Origin: Ciona savignyi
Lineage: Eukaryota > Chordata > Ascidiacea > Phlebobranchia > Cionidae
NCBI GenBank assembly: GCA_000149265.1
Contig: CH002917.1
Location: forward strand, 1,361,843 to 1,425,842
Length of the DNA: 64,000 nucleotides
Direction of reading: 5' to 3'
Shown here piece by piece: positions 45,711 to 58,900 of this stretch; within the stretch, counting starts at the first letter, position 1, and every line of letters begins with the position of its first letter. A program made the position numbers and the translations under genes. The notes beneath the pieces were generated by a model. It saw only the letters and a program-made list of their open reading frames with translations, was not told the origin of the DNA and ran no database searches.

Positions 45711-47743
45711 TGGACATTAACGACGTTGTGACAAGACAGACGTGCGAATCTGGTTCAGGATGTTGCTACGAGCAGGTGACACTAAGCTTTCTCGAGCGAG
45801 GGTTGGGAGTCCGGAAGCCTCCCACCTGCTACAAAAAATGAGTAAGTCGTGGTGCTCGTGGCACCAGCAACCAGTGCCTACCTAAAGGCTATAATTAGAT
45901 ATGGGCCTAAAAATACAGATATTTTGATGTTACTGTTGAATTAAAGAAAATTACATTTGCAAGACAGCACTTAATGTTTTTGACATTGCGCGGACCCTAA
46001 GTCTGGATATTTGATCCTGTGCGCTATTTGCCTAACGGGTAAACCTAGTACAAATGACATTTTTGCCAATATTCCAATATTTTCGGTTATTATGTTCGGC
46101 CATTCATTATTTTGGTAATTGTGGATAGGAAAGAATTATCACCAGCCATCGAAGACAGGTGTTGGTATTTTTTTAGTAAATTATAAGTTGATTGCAAACT
46201 ATCCTCTTTTTCACTATTTCAACGAGCTATCAATACCGTGCTGTGTTCCGAACTGCTTACATATAAGCGAACATGGTAAGAAAGAATACTTGCTTTTATC
46301 CTTCAAGATGAGAAAATGTTGGGAAACTATAACTCGAGCATTCATCAGATTATCCATAGTTGCCGAAACTATCACATAGTGCTAATTGCGAAGGATTTAT
46401 AGCTGCAATGTTTGTTCAGCCTATAAATTCACTGGGGGTCAAGCTTCCAGCTAAGACTGGCTTCGATCTTGCTAAATTATAGCTGGTGGCCCTAATCGTT
46501 ACCTATGAGCGGCCTTTAGATGGTTGTATAAACAGTTAGCGCGAACGCATAAAGTCGAACCCAAACCCACCCTGTTGTTAGGATTCCTATACAGAGTTTA
46601 ACTTGGTCAATTGCAGGCGTGGTGATTGCCCCGACACAAGCAGCACCGACCACAACCGCAGCACCCGCCGCACGTAAGTTAACTTTTTATTTATTTTGTT
46701 GGGCCAAGGTTTGAACTCATAATGGTCTGTTCCCTTTATAAGACCGTTTTTGTACTGAATTGATATATGCGTTGGTTGTGTTAACCTTTCTGCCACACGA
46801 CCGTACACTTTAGTGTACTTTTCAGCACCTTTCTCTACCAACTAGAATACAGCGCAGAAAAAAAGAGCTGATTACAACACGATTTAGGGCAGGTGATGTT
46901 GCCGAACGGTTAAAGCGACCGACACACATACCACTTATATACAAAAAACGGTCTTAGCAAAATTTTTTTTATGGCATCGTAACTAAGCCCCACAAATCTT
47001 GTTTGTAAGTAGTTTTTAAATATCCCCTTGATTTACCACTTTTAGAAACCACCTCGCTTGCTGCCTCCCATCTTATTCATATCCTTCATTTTTTTCATTT
47101 TTTTCTCTTTTTTTACCGAGCCAAGTTTCGAACCCATGATAGGCTCGTCTCCAGGACCGTTTTATGTTTAAGAGTCGGTATATGCATTGGTCGCGGTAAC
47201 TATACGGTCACACGACCGTATATCCACACCCCTCTTAATACCTGGACCTTTTTTCAGCGGCCCCGGTATGCAAGGACCGAGACACCCTTGCCCCGACCTC
47301 CAGAGAGGACTGTGGCCAATTTGACTACCACGAGTGCGTCCGTGTGAAAGGATGCTGTTACATGCCGGAGATCCTGATCCCAGGCGCCCCTTGGTGTTTT
47401 AAAAAAAGTGAGTAAGAACTATAATTTGGGCAATTAACTGTGCTAAAGATGTTCAAATAGGGAAATTTGATCTGTGTTTGTTGCCGGGCGGTGGGAAACG
47501 CAGGCATGTAATACTGACTGTGTCAAAACAGTTAGGTTTCTATATTGTAGTGTGTTATACATGTTGTTTGTTTTTAGTTTCTTTTTAATCCATTAATTTA
47601 CTTAGCTCTGTTATCGTCTGGCAAACCAAATTAATTAGGGCAGTAATATTATAAGTTGTGCCGGAATTAAACAATGGCCGGCGATTTCCGTGACTTCTAA
47701 GTTGAATAAAATCTAACCTTATTTTTTTTATTTTTCAGCGTAA
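45711..47743 (+). pseudogene. Orphan 3' exons of the trefoil gene (copy 2)
   Basis: Exons equivalent to 35138-37099: 45711-45841, 46617-46673, 47258-47407 and 47739-47743. The upstream half of trefoil 5 (exon 34708-34794) and everything before it are absent. The first exon lacks one A compared with copy 1 (in an A-run), so the frame ends tac aaa aaa TGA at the donor. All other splice sites are intact and the poly(A) signal is kept. Between the copies I count 14 synonymous and 2 non-synonymous changes in these exons (the latter Ile to Ser and Leu to Arg). It could be a recent pseudogene, an alternative 3' end of the trefoil gene, or an allele placed in tandem. Confidence 0.7.
46703..47222. mobile_element. 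Three SINE family B copies in the matching copy 2 intron
   Basis: Antisense 46703-46806, sense from 46895, antisense 47115-47222. The first is absent as a complete unit in copy 1. Confidence 0.7.
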
Positions 47744-48101
47744 CTTCTTCGGCTGAACTTATCCTTACATCTGCCAAATAGTTACTTCATTGGTTCATTA
47801 TTATACAGCATATACTTTCAACTTGTACCTTCATTAATCGTGCGTGCATCTAACTCGGCAGTATTAGCTACTGCGTTTTAACCTAATTAATCGAACTCTT
47901 TGTTTTTTTCATTTGTTCCTTGTTATTTATTCTCTCCTTTTTTTCCTGTTTTAAATTTCGGATGTAAACTAATCCTCCCCGTGTCGCTTCGGCGCCTGAA
48001 ATGGCGACTACGACCTAAAGCTTATGGGATCTAACATCTTAAATGACATGCCAGTCATGTTAAAATCTCACTCGCGTTGTGAATCTATATGTATAGTCGA
48101 A

Positions 48102-48107
48102 AATAAA
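48102..48107 (+). terminator. Poly(A) signal after the orphan trefoil exons
   Basis: AATAAA in sequence matching 37450-37500. Confidence 0.6.
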
Positions 48108-48742
48108 CTAATAGACGAAAGCGCAAAGTAGTGTGGTTTTAATTCTGGACTAGTTCCAACCCTTTAAGACAGGTTTCCGATTTAATACAATTTATTAATT
48201 TTGCCATTCCGCTTAGTGTGACGGTTCTGGCATGGTGGACATACTAGAAAGGTTCTAGGATCGAACCCAGCCCTTAAAACTGCTATTTTTATCTCAATGG
48301 TATAGGTCGGGTTCTTCAAAAGATTGTGGTATCGAAATCAACCGCAAAGATATTTGATTGATTGATTAACACACTTACACGTCCCGTAAACCTAGTGAAT
48401 TTACAAAAATATACATAGGGATGTTTACCGGTTATACAAAAAATGTCGCCATCATGTTTAACACAAAGCAATAGCTCCGTTAACTCGATTCGTCTCAGCG
48501 AATGGTGTTATGCCCATTCATTTTTACTCAACAAAACACTCGTTTAAAAAAATGAGGGTACACCTCATCACATCATGCCGCGCATAAAGATCGTAATTGT
48601 TGATACGCCATCTATATTAGCTTCGTCAACTGTAGCCGGGTGCAAATATTTGGTGCTGCATGCTTTGACACACCAATTTCTAACGCTGCTCTTCCAACGA
48701 TAACTGCGGACATGTCACATCGTTCGATTTTTTCTTCGGTGA

Positions 48743-48800
48743 TGACGTCACCGGCGTATCCCTACATCTGATATATAGTGTCGAGAAATGTATGGTAAAG
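48743..48800 (+). promoter_or_regulatory. Candidate promoter of the copy 2 membrane gene
   Basis: TGACGTCA at 48743-48750 with the same spacing to gatatatag and gtaaag as in copy 1. Confidence 0.35.
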
Positions 48801-51334
48801 ATCTTACGCCGTGTTACGTCACTCATAATCAAATTATAGAAACTTTGCCAAAAAATTACCCATCAATATGCGAATCATTGAAAGCACGGATGAAAACAGG
48901 TTTGACAGAATGCAGAATTACTGGTGTAAATGGCTTTATTACAGAGAGAATATAGTATATTAGACCGTGTTTATTGTTTTGAAAATCTAGAATATTTAAA
49001 CTTTAGATTCTAAAGGAAATCAAAATTAAGCGAGTGATGGAATTAAAACTAATTAGGCGTGCTGTTCCTTGCAGAGTTTGAGGACCGGTTAATTGCAGCG
49101 CCTTCCATTCGCTCCAGTGAGCGAAATAAAATAGCTGATTTCTACTAGGCTGGTTGCTGGTGATGAAATTAGGCGGAAAACGTAGTTTCTGGCGTGACAA
49201 GGACATTAAATATTAATAGGACGTTAGATAATTGATTAGCAGTGAAGTGGTTGAATGGACATATTCTACGGGTAGTACGGGCTGGTACAACTTCAATGTT
49301 AGCTGGATAGATAGCCAAAAGGTCGGAAAGAGAACTGCGCGCTGAAAGGAGGGTTAAAATGCTGGGTTTACTTGAGCTTGAAGTTGGTTACGTGGGTGTG
49401 ATGTTGGTTACGTGGGTGTGGTGTTTCCAGCGCTTTGTATCACTTTAGTTTGTTTGATTTGTACTTACAGTAAGCTGATTGATAGAGTTACATGAAGAAG
49501 TATAGGAGACGTAGAGCTACTGAACTAGCCGATTGTATTACATGTAAAAATCTACCTTGGGTTTGCATGAGACGTTAGTATAAACTGAGATAATTAATAT
49601 AAGCTGACGTTACATATAGAATACAGACATGAAACATTTAACTTATTCGGTGTTCAGTTTAGATTACTGTATATTTGTTCCTTCGCGCAGTATAAAAAAT
49701 AGGCATATTTGCTTGGACAAAATTGCAAAACACCTTTCGCTGAGACGCACCACGAAAAAATGTGTAAAACGATTTCAGTCAACCTTTTAAAGGCGAAGGT
49801 TTATTTATTGTATCACCGTGTGCCTGCGGTCTTGTTCGTTTATTGCTGTGGAGGTTGATAAAGTCTTGTAAAACACGTAGTTCGCTTGCGACGTTCTTGT
49901 GCTGCATTAGGTAATTGGCTGCGGTCTTATTTAACAGGAATTTTACATTGAATGTAAATTTTGCCTTTGTAGGCTGTGTTAACGTAACCTTGTCGCTATT
50001 CAGTCTAGATGTACCAATTTATGTCAAGTTCAAAGTTTAGATATTTGCGATTATTGTGCAAACGGTTTGACAAACGTTAATCCCATCGAAAATTATCTAT
50101 ACTCGCTGCCATTGTTTAAAATTTATTTTCAAAAGTGAGAGAAGAAATAATTTCCCTGCCTTTAACCAGGAACACTCATCAAATATAGATGATAAAACGA
50201 ATTGCCAACTATGCACTATTCATAAGCCATGAAATGGTTGTAGATAACCAGTAGTTAAATTATTTCGCTTGCCAAATGATTTGAATTTCTAATTTGCACG
50301 ATGAAACATAGTTTAGGTAATTTCCAAATGAACTCATCACAGGACAGGAACAGAAAACGATGACAATCAGAACGGTCTTTAAAGAACAAAAATCTCATTG
50401 AAAACCTCAACAGGACATAAATGTTAAATATAGCGGACGCTGCCACCAAACCTAGGCAAGAATACAAAAATTTGGAAAAAAAAGAGTGGTAATCAGATCA
50501 AGGGGGAGTGAGCTTTATATGTGGCCATGTTGTATATCAATAATATTAGTAAAATTGTTGCTAAAAACTTATCAAACAAGCTGTCACAGTTTACACGGAT
50601 TCCCTTAATCGTGGGACGTATAGCAGGTATCACTAAAAGGGAGAAATGAGTATAGGACGCTGTTTACTTGGATAAGGAAGCGAAATGATTTTAACAATTA
50701 TCCCAACGCTAATCTTAACCAATGTCTAACTCTGAAGCCCAGCCATGCCGCTCTTTTTAAGTTTTGTGGTTATATAACTGTTAATGTTAAATCATAGTGT
50801 TTTGGTCCTTTGCGCTGGTTTTGGTTAAATTGTTTACATTGGTTGTCGCCACCAGTTTGGGTGGTTTGTCCTGATCTTGAAGAACCGCTCCGTGCCTCTG
50901 GCACTGTTTGATAGTTTGAATATGCGTTTTAAGAATAGTTTAACTCGAAGAACTTGGAAAGAAATTTTGTAATTAAATATGTAATTCAGGTCACGAGTTT
51001 TTAATGGTCATTGTTATGCTTAGTTTCGCTAAATATACCATTTAATATTTTACGCCAATTTGTATTTGGTTGGCAGTTAGATTTAATTAAATTGACACAA
51101 GCGTAGGCGGAACTACGCCCAGTGAATCGTGCACAAAACAATCGATTTCGTGTGGCTGTTTCAGGCTGTATCTTACATACCAGTAAATTGTACTTACTTC
51201 TACCTGCTTTTAGTGTTTAGGTATATTGTTAAACAATGCCTCCTCTTGGAACAGACATAATTGGTTTTATATTATTCAGTTAAAATCACCGACGAATATA
51301 CGAACTAAAGCTTAGTTTATAACCACAAACCGCA

Positions 51335-52574
51335 ATGTTTTCTGGTGGCCTGTTATCTCGCAACATTGCTGGTAAATTCCGCAGCCCTGCGCCGGATGCC
51401 AATCAAACCAAATCAATCCAAGGAAAAGATAAGAATAAGCCCACCGGGAGCAATCTATTCCCGAAGCGCGCCGGGGACAGTAAGCTAATTAACTGGTGCG
51501 AGGGCGATGGCAGGTACAGGCGAAAGGTCAGCGAGACTTCATTATTTATTCCTTGTACAAATCACTGGTGAAAGTAGAATGGTTTTCTTAACAGCCCTAT
51601 CGTGTCTGTCGTAGAAACAAATGTTATCAATCGTAAAAGCGTGGTAAGATTGTTTAACAATTTATTTACCAGAAGTGCGTTTATATCCGTTAACGCGTAC
51701 TTTTACCAGTGCTAAATCTAATTATTGTGGTTGTACCACAATATCCCTTTGATGTCTGTTTAAAAAACACATTTACTGTTCAGTTTTCTTTTTTTAACCG
51801 ACAATTCTGGGTTTTTATACGATCTCTTTATATAAGTTGGTGTTGTTAAACGACCGTTTTTGTTTAGTAGTCGGTATATGTATAGGTCTCGCTAACTATC
51901 CGGCCTCATAATCGCTCTTTTTCTTTCAGTTTATCCGGGAAGTCAATTCAAGACCGACGTACACCATCCAGGTGCCTGGAAACATTAAACTCCTGTCGCC
52001 AGGTGGCGGTATTGCGATCCTGGGAGCACTGTTTCTGATCGCCGGTAATCACTCGACTAGTGAACACGGCCGAATTTTACGAAAACTTGAATTAAAAGAT
52101 TTCAGTTACTTGTCTTGAGTTAAATTGTTAACGACTACACTCAAGTATTGTTTTACAACTATTTATTGTTACATCCAAGGTTTTTTCATATCCTATGTTT
52201 TTGTTTTAAGGGATTGAAAAACTACAAAAGGACCTAAGTTACCAAATGTTTTGATCTAAAGAACATGCTTGTAATGTGCATGGTACTTGGGCATTAATAA
52301 GTTAAAGGACCGTTTTTTGTATAGTAGTCGGTATATGTATCAATCGGGATAACCATTCGGCAACACGACCGTACTTTTGTTTTTTATTTTAGGCTCCGTC
52401 TTAACGTGGTTGCTTCGAGTGTCCTTGTGCGGACCTGTCGGAGTGGGAATTGGACTCTTTATTATTCTGGTGGCGACCACTCTGATTCTTGAAAATCGCA
52501 ACTCGTCTAACAAGCTGGTCCATGTAAAGGATTTATACATCGAATTCGCCGTATCAGCAAGCTACGGTAACTAA
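51335..52574 (+). CDS. Two-pass membrane protein, 162 residues, copy 2
   Basis: Exons 51335-51526, 51930-52044 and 52393-52574. Same length and architecture as 40705-41900. Only Ser23Asn and Ser57Gly differ, against 14 synonymous changes, of which 11 are in exon 3 (none altering protein). Donor 1 is aag|gtcagc here. Intron 2 holds an antisense family B SINE (52305-52374) that is absent in copy 1. Both copies look functional. If the repeat is an assembly artefact these are two alleles of one gene. Confidence 0.8.
51850..51913 (-). mobile_element. SINE family B fragment, antisense, before exon 51930
   Basis: Counterpart of 41218-41282. Confidence 0.6.
52305..52374 (-). mobile_element. SINE family B fragment, antisense, only in copy 2
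   Basis: aaaggaccgttttttgtata, catatgtatcaatcgggataacc-like head and caacacgaccgtac, 18 bases before exon 52393. Copy 1 has different sequence at the equivalent position. Confidence 0.75.
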
Positions 52575-55500
52575 GACTTTTTTATTTAAAAAAATGTAAT
52601 TTTCTGTTTTTTCCCCTTGTTGACAAGCATCATTTTTACGTTATTTACAATTTCAAACAGCACTCTAGTGCCTTGCAAAACTTTATTAATCGGTGTAGTT
52701 TGGCTTGCCTAGTTTCCAGACAGAAGACTTTCGGCGGTTAATTAGCGTCACCTTTCAGCCTGATGGCTGCAGGTACAAGACTGGTCGATAGCAGTCCGTT
52801 TTATCCTTGCTGGACAAGCACTTCTATCGATATTGACCGATTCCCGTAGTTTAATGGGTTCTACTAGAACTAGGAATGTCTCAATCATACAGCACACACT
52901 GCAATAATCTCCGTAACCCACGGTGGCCGGGATATGATCTGACGATTACCGGTTTGATAACCACGTGCGTTTTCCCATTCAGGATGATAAACACGAGTAC
53001 CCTGTCCTACCACGCTCGTCCGGCCGGTCGGTCGGTCTAGCGGTTAAGTGCGTCCGTCGACTTTCAATCGAAAGGTTGCAGGTGCGAAACTAGTCGCTGG
53101 CTAGTCGGTTGTGTCCTTAGGCAAGGCACTTTACGGACATTGTCTGAACCCAGCGGATGAATGGGTTCGACTGGGAAATTGACCCGACGGTGGGCGCGAT
53201 GTGATCCCAAACAAGATTAATTGTTAAACAAAAAACTAACGTAGCCTATGAAAGAAATTAAAAAAATCCAACGTAACGGAACCCTGGTTACCCGAATATA
53301 CACCGTGGAATATTGTCAGCTGCCTGTTGGATATCTCCATTAGAATTTTACCACAGCTGTCCGTAAACATTGTTACCCCATTCACTCTCCATACATTGTC
53401 ACCACTTCACTGAAACAATGTTTTGTTTTCCATTTGTTTATTTTTAATTTGTGCTGGCAAATTTTGGTGCTTGATTTCCGCAACAGAGTAGCCAAAACAA
53501 TTTCATAAATAAAAACACCGCTAACTTCTTACATCTGTTTAAAACGACCACTTTTTTACAGGAAATATCAATACACAAAGGTGCAGTTTTACAAAGAATA
53601 TGCAAGAAAATGATAGCACCAGAACCCATCCTTTTTGCTACAAATCCAGTTTTAACCAGCCAAAACTGGAATCTTCGCCGGTGTTTTGCTCAAATTTGAT
53701 AGACACAGGTCGATAGTTTTGTTTTTATTCTAAATCTTCCAATATCGTATTTGTGACAAATCGTTTAACGAATCTAAAAGTGTATGCACGCCTCTTCAGG
53801 CGTATAGTAGATATATGAAATAGCTCTGTAAATTGAAATTATTTTACACTACGACACAGTCATTACCCAAAATGCATTTTAAGCGCGGCTTCTCAAAGTG
53901 TATTCTTTAGTATGCCCTCCCCCAAAAAATCTTTTTTAACATCACCGCTTGTAGCTAACAAATCCAGAAGGCATCTTCATTTTCAATCATCAAAACACAC
54001 ATTTTGCAGTACTGGAGTCTGATAATCGTTAACTCTGTAAACGAGATAGTTTGAATATACAGGGTATGTTATATATCTATATTGCATCCCTAGAGCATGC
54101 ATGTAATAACTTGAATGACTCATCAAAGCTTAATTAATCCCAGGCGAAGCCATTACTGCAAGACCAACTACCTTATTCCCCGAAGATTCGAGTATTTTCC
54201 TGGGCGCGTCATCACGCTCATTACACTTCCAAAAATCGCCAGTGTAGAGAGGAAATATCAAATATTACCGGGACTTTGAACTAAAATTGTCAAGGATCAG
54301 TTTACTGTTTCGGCTTTATTTCGTACAGCACTAGTTCCAGCGCTAAATTTCTTGTTTTGTGCTTAATATTGAGAAGAAAATATACCTATAATTACGGACA
54401 AAAGGCAAACAAATATGTGTTTAGATAAAACTACAGCGTAAATTCAGTCTCGTTAGGATCTGTTAGTAATTATTAATAAAATACCATTCCTTTAATAACT
54501 GTGGGTTAGTAATTGGTATAAAATCTCCCGTACTTTTGTATATTCCCCATTTAGTTTGCAGATACCATACAACCTCGCGTCTATTTATAGTCCCAAATTC
54601 ATTTGGCACCTAATTGAAACACGAAGATATTAAACACATCATTAAAATAAGTTTAGTCTCATTTGTTCAATTTTTTCAAATGCACCGGCTTTCGCAAAAT
54701 ATACAGGGAGTTTTTTTAAATCGTTTTGCATAGGAGTTGTTTATTTTTTTGCTAAAATACAAATTAAACTCGAGATTATTATGCTTTTTATAGTATTGTC
54801 AATATTGCTTTGACGGTCGATATGCTAACCCGCACAATGCAAATACGATTACCGCAAAATTGCTGCCTTAATAAGGTCAAAATTCAATAATTTGCAAACG
54901 CCATCGAATTTTAGACCGTTGTCTGGCTGTGCATGTGCGCATCTAGTCGCATTGGATAAATACGTAAACAAACAATGTCGTTTAATCTTTGAAGTATCTC
55001 GCCTTATCATGTCTGCCACTGTACGAATTTAAATCGCCAATTCTACCAAGTTATGTCAACCGCGTGGTAAACGAATTGTACAGATGTTTACTATGAAAAA
55101 TTGTGATTAATTGATGTCTGCTTATTGGTATTATCGCAAATACCATCGCATGATTTACTTTCATAACCAAAGCTTTCATGGGGTACATTTTGGCGTTTGA
55201 CGTAATAAAACTGACGTTATCAATCTTGTAAATACACCGGTGTGACGTAAGCGAATACCTGCGGTTAAACGGCGGTCTCATGCCGGGGAATGAAATATTA
55301 GAGCTAGTTAGCCCACAGGAAATTGTAGAGTGAAAACGTGCATTGTGTGTTGCCCGTATGACTGGACTGCTGGTACCCGCCAGTAAATACGTCATGATGT
55401 GATTTGCGTTTACTAAGTGCTAGCGTTGTGTGCTTGGACTCGAACGATTCATACCAGGAGTAAATTATTTTCGGCGTTTAGGTATCCCAAACATAAGAAC

Positions 55501-55684
55501 AAAGAGATATCGAAGGTTCTAGGAAATTCATTTTAATGTATATTACGTTTCTTTCTAATGGTTGATATACAAAACACTTAGTCAGAAATGGTTTTGTGTC
55601 TATTGTAAGTTTGTGCACGATTTTTGCATTTGTTTATGGCTGTACAAGACCATCTTACCATACTTTAAATGAGAAACGCGATTA
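52575..55684. other. Copy 2 region downstream of the membrane gene
   Basis: SINE pair as above; open frames at 53444-53629 and 55051-55395 (minus strand) mirror copy 1 and are judged non-coding. Confidence 0.6.
52728..53215 (+). mobile_element. Two SINE family A copies in tandem, copy 2
   Basis: Counterpart of 42060-42540 with about eight differences in 480 bases. Confidence 0.75.
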
Positions 55685-55936
55685 TTGACGACCTATTGGC
55701 TGCAAGGGCCTACCAGTCGTTATATTGACCGTGAAAAAGGCAGATTGAATAAATCCAATCGTTATTACAACTCCTTACTTCCTCGTTTCTAGCGTACACA
55801 GGCGTAGAGTATATTCAAGCGTTAGTGTTACTGATTTTGTATTTACATTAGAATAGACAGTTTGGCCAAGTATTTATACAGTAATCAACTTGACAAGCAT
55901 TTTCTGCTACGCGCAACACTAACCTACCGTAAAACC
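55685..55936 (+). promoter_or_regulatory. Upstream region of the cadherin-like gene
   Basis: Unique sequence starting exactly where repeat copy 2 ends. Contains an inverted CCAAT (ctattggctg, about 55691) and a weak TATA-like gtatttataca at about 55869. TSS not determined. Confidence 0.3.
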
Positions 55937-58900
55937 ATGTTCCGAATCTTTAGTGTACTTGTGGTGCTGTGCAAATACTCAATTCAAGGTAAGTCATGTA
56001 ATAACGTCTTGGTTACGGTTAAACGAGAATTCCACAGGTATCCCAGACGGATTACCTCGATTTCAAGTTTCAGAGGGACAATTTACTTACCCCAAACTAA
56101 TTACAACGGTAGGCGTTTTAAGATCGTTCGTGTTTTGAAGTTTATAAGTCTCGGAACTCTTCCGTGACGTCACTACCGGTTTACTAGCGTCATAAGTAAA
56201 ACAATACTCCATACAAAATACGCTTTGTTATAAGATGCTTTTAAGTTGTTATAGAAAATGCCCAACACTACTAAGCAGTATATAAGAGTTTAAATCAACA
56301 ATAATCTATCTGCATGCATAGCCCTATTAGGTCAAGTTGTTTTACACAACGGATTATGCAAAAATACCTGCTTTTATAAACCATCTTATTTAATTTTAGA
56401 TCGCTATAGAAATCAAGATATGCAACTCTATAATCTAATCTCGAAAATACAAATATAATAAGATATATGTCCATATATTTACAAACTGAAACTCTTCGGC
56501 TGAAAGTCAACGCACTAACCACCAATTTCTTCGGCCGGGCAATACGTGCTTAGTAGGGCCAGCTGAGAGTTTGATTTGTATTGTTTAGATATTTAGGTTT
56601 GGTACTATGTCCAATTGTGTAATAGAATCAATCTGACGGAGTTGTTTATTTATTGAACAAAACAACTAATATTACAAGACAACTTGAGTAACTGTTTTAT
56701 AATTAGAGGTATTAAAACACAGCTTAGGTACCATGTGATTGTGGAAAGTACCATTAAACTTGCCTTGGTCTTTAACCAAAGGTATAAGTGGGAGCATGTC
56801 AGCCCGCCAAAGAAAGGTGCAAGAATCGAGTACAACTAGCCAGTCGTCTGTGTCAGTTGGTAAAGCACTGAGACTTTACCTGAAACCAGTTAATTAATGG
56901 CCCACACAAAAACCGTTGGTTAGAACAATGACTCTATCGTATTTGATACAATAGCGTTAGTAACCCTTTCCTGCCACGATTGATCTTTGTGGGCGGGCAT
57001 CTAACGATTGGCAATTTTATAGATTTCGCTGCAACCCACTGAGATAATCATGTGCAAGCCTATTGTATTTTATCTAGTGGGTTAGTACGTTTTCCAAATA
57101 GGGTTGTCACACATTTAAGTAGCTTAACACTGGATATTTACTTTAAACTACAATAGTGTATTAATTCTGACTGTGGTCTCGTAGTGTCTGTACGAATGCA
57201 CTTCGTTAAGCTAATCCTAAAATATTTACACCATTATTATATATAGCCTATCAATTTTTACTAAACAAAACGCTATGCGTGTAAGCTTACTGGGTAATTC
57301 ATTCTTTACGAGTGTCTGTGCCAAATTTGAACAAGGCTAACGTTAACCGATACGCATTCATTACAGTTTCCCGTTCCGGACAATACTTCGTGTTCTCTGG
57401 ACGCTGCGAGCTTCCCGGACAAGATTCGAACCCCTCTCCATCCGGTTCTATTCGGTGTAGTGGTGCGACAGCTTCGATATACAAGCCAACAGACAAAAAT
57501 TTACCGTGAAAAGCGATATGTAGAGGACAGCACGGTGTCGGTTACAGTTGGGTCGAGATCTGTAAACTCTTCGGTCGAGCTGACCACATTATTTTCACAC
57601 ACAACTAACTCACCAGAGACCACCCGGCATACAAGCACAAGACTGGAAACAACAACATCCCCCACTGCAGATTCGGCCCAAACTACCGTTTCAAACACAC
57701 CAACCCCTGTTCCTGATCAAACGCTCGAGCTCGTCCAACTTTATGACCTGGATAGAGAAAAAAGGAGTCAATATCTATTAACAATACATTGCAAGAATGT
57801 CAGCAGCGGTGTAGAGGTGACAGACTGCTTGCTATTCTTTTACTAATACAAAAAATTTTTCAAATATGTATGCTTTGCTGTATTTACAAAGGACAAAATA
57901 TGGTGCCTGTGTTTATCTCTGAGAAAGGAAAAACGTGGCTTTAAAACATGCGTAACCGTTTGAATACTACGTATCCATTATCGGGTTACTGAGCCTACTA
58001 GCACTGTGTTGTACGCGGTTTTAACACTTCTGTAGTGTTTGCTAAGCTAAAATAAAGACCGTGTATGGTCGACCTGTCGATTAGACGCTGTTAAGTATAT
58101 GGCCATGGATCCAAAATGTTGATCGTAATATTTCGTTTTCAAACCGCGATATTAAAATTAACTTGTAACGATCTAATTAAATGGATATTTTTTTACCGGT
58201 AATATTAAAGGAAGGGATGTAATGCTTACATTGTTTAGCCTATTGGTGGGTTATGTCTATAACAATTCGGGCTGTAAGAACATTGGTCCTATTATGTATT
58301 TTTTTATTCTGTGTTTGCACCGAGTCAATTAATGGATTGAATCAACATTTAAAATGTTTTAGTTACGCAAAACATGTTGCAATAGTTTCCATAACCGACT
58401 GTGGGTATGCTCTCTACAATTGCCTTTTAAAATTATTTATGAATTTAGTCAACAATCATCGTGTTAATTTTTATGGAAAATAGGATGTAATAGGATATTC
58501 ATCTTTATCCCCGTGAATAGGAAAACCATGGGGATTATCACACGGGCAATCGTCAGATCACCTCGCACCCACCGCCGGGTTACTAGAGCTATTGCAGTGT
58601 GTTGTATATGGATACGGTCACTAAATTTAGTAGAACCCATTAATGCACTTGGTTCAGGAATTAAAAGGTTCGTTAAGTGCCTTGCCCAAGAGCACAATCG
58701 ACCAGATAGCGACCAGTTTCCTTCTTAAGTAAAAAAATGCCATAAAACATTTCCAGGATACTTTCCCAAGGTTGCTGATCATTGAGGTGACTGACATCGA
58801 CGACAACACGCCGAAATTCGTCATCTCGTCCCTTACAACCGTCATCACCAGCAGGGTCGGGTTACGTGAGTCGTAAATAGAATTCGTATTGAGGGATTTT

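Larger units (their letters stand above)
47744..51334. other. Copy 2 region between orphan exons and membrane gene
   Basis: Holds the poly(A) signal, the candidate promoter at 48743 and a 20-base tandem duplication (ggttacgtgggtgtg, twice, about 49384-49420) not present in copy 1. No protein gene supported. Confidence 0.6.
45468..55684. repeat. Long direct repeat, copy 2 (about 10.2 kb)
   Basis: Second copy, same orientation, starting about 207 bases after copy 1 ends. Its last shared bases, aaacgcgatta, are followed by unique sequence leading to the cadherin-like gene. Contains orphan trefoil exons and the second two-pass membrane gene. Confidence 0.95.

Noticed and set aside
57312-57509. 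Alternative frame through the cadherin-like exon 3
   Set aside because: It stops early; including the short exon 56038-56108 sets the phase so that the long open frame is used and joins the cadherin motif in exon 4.
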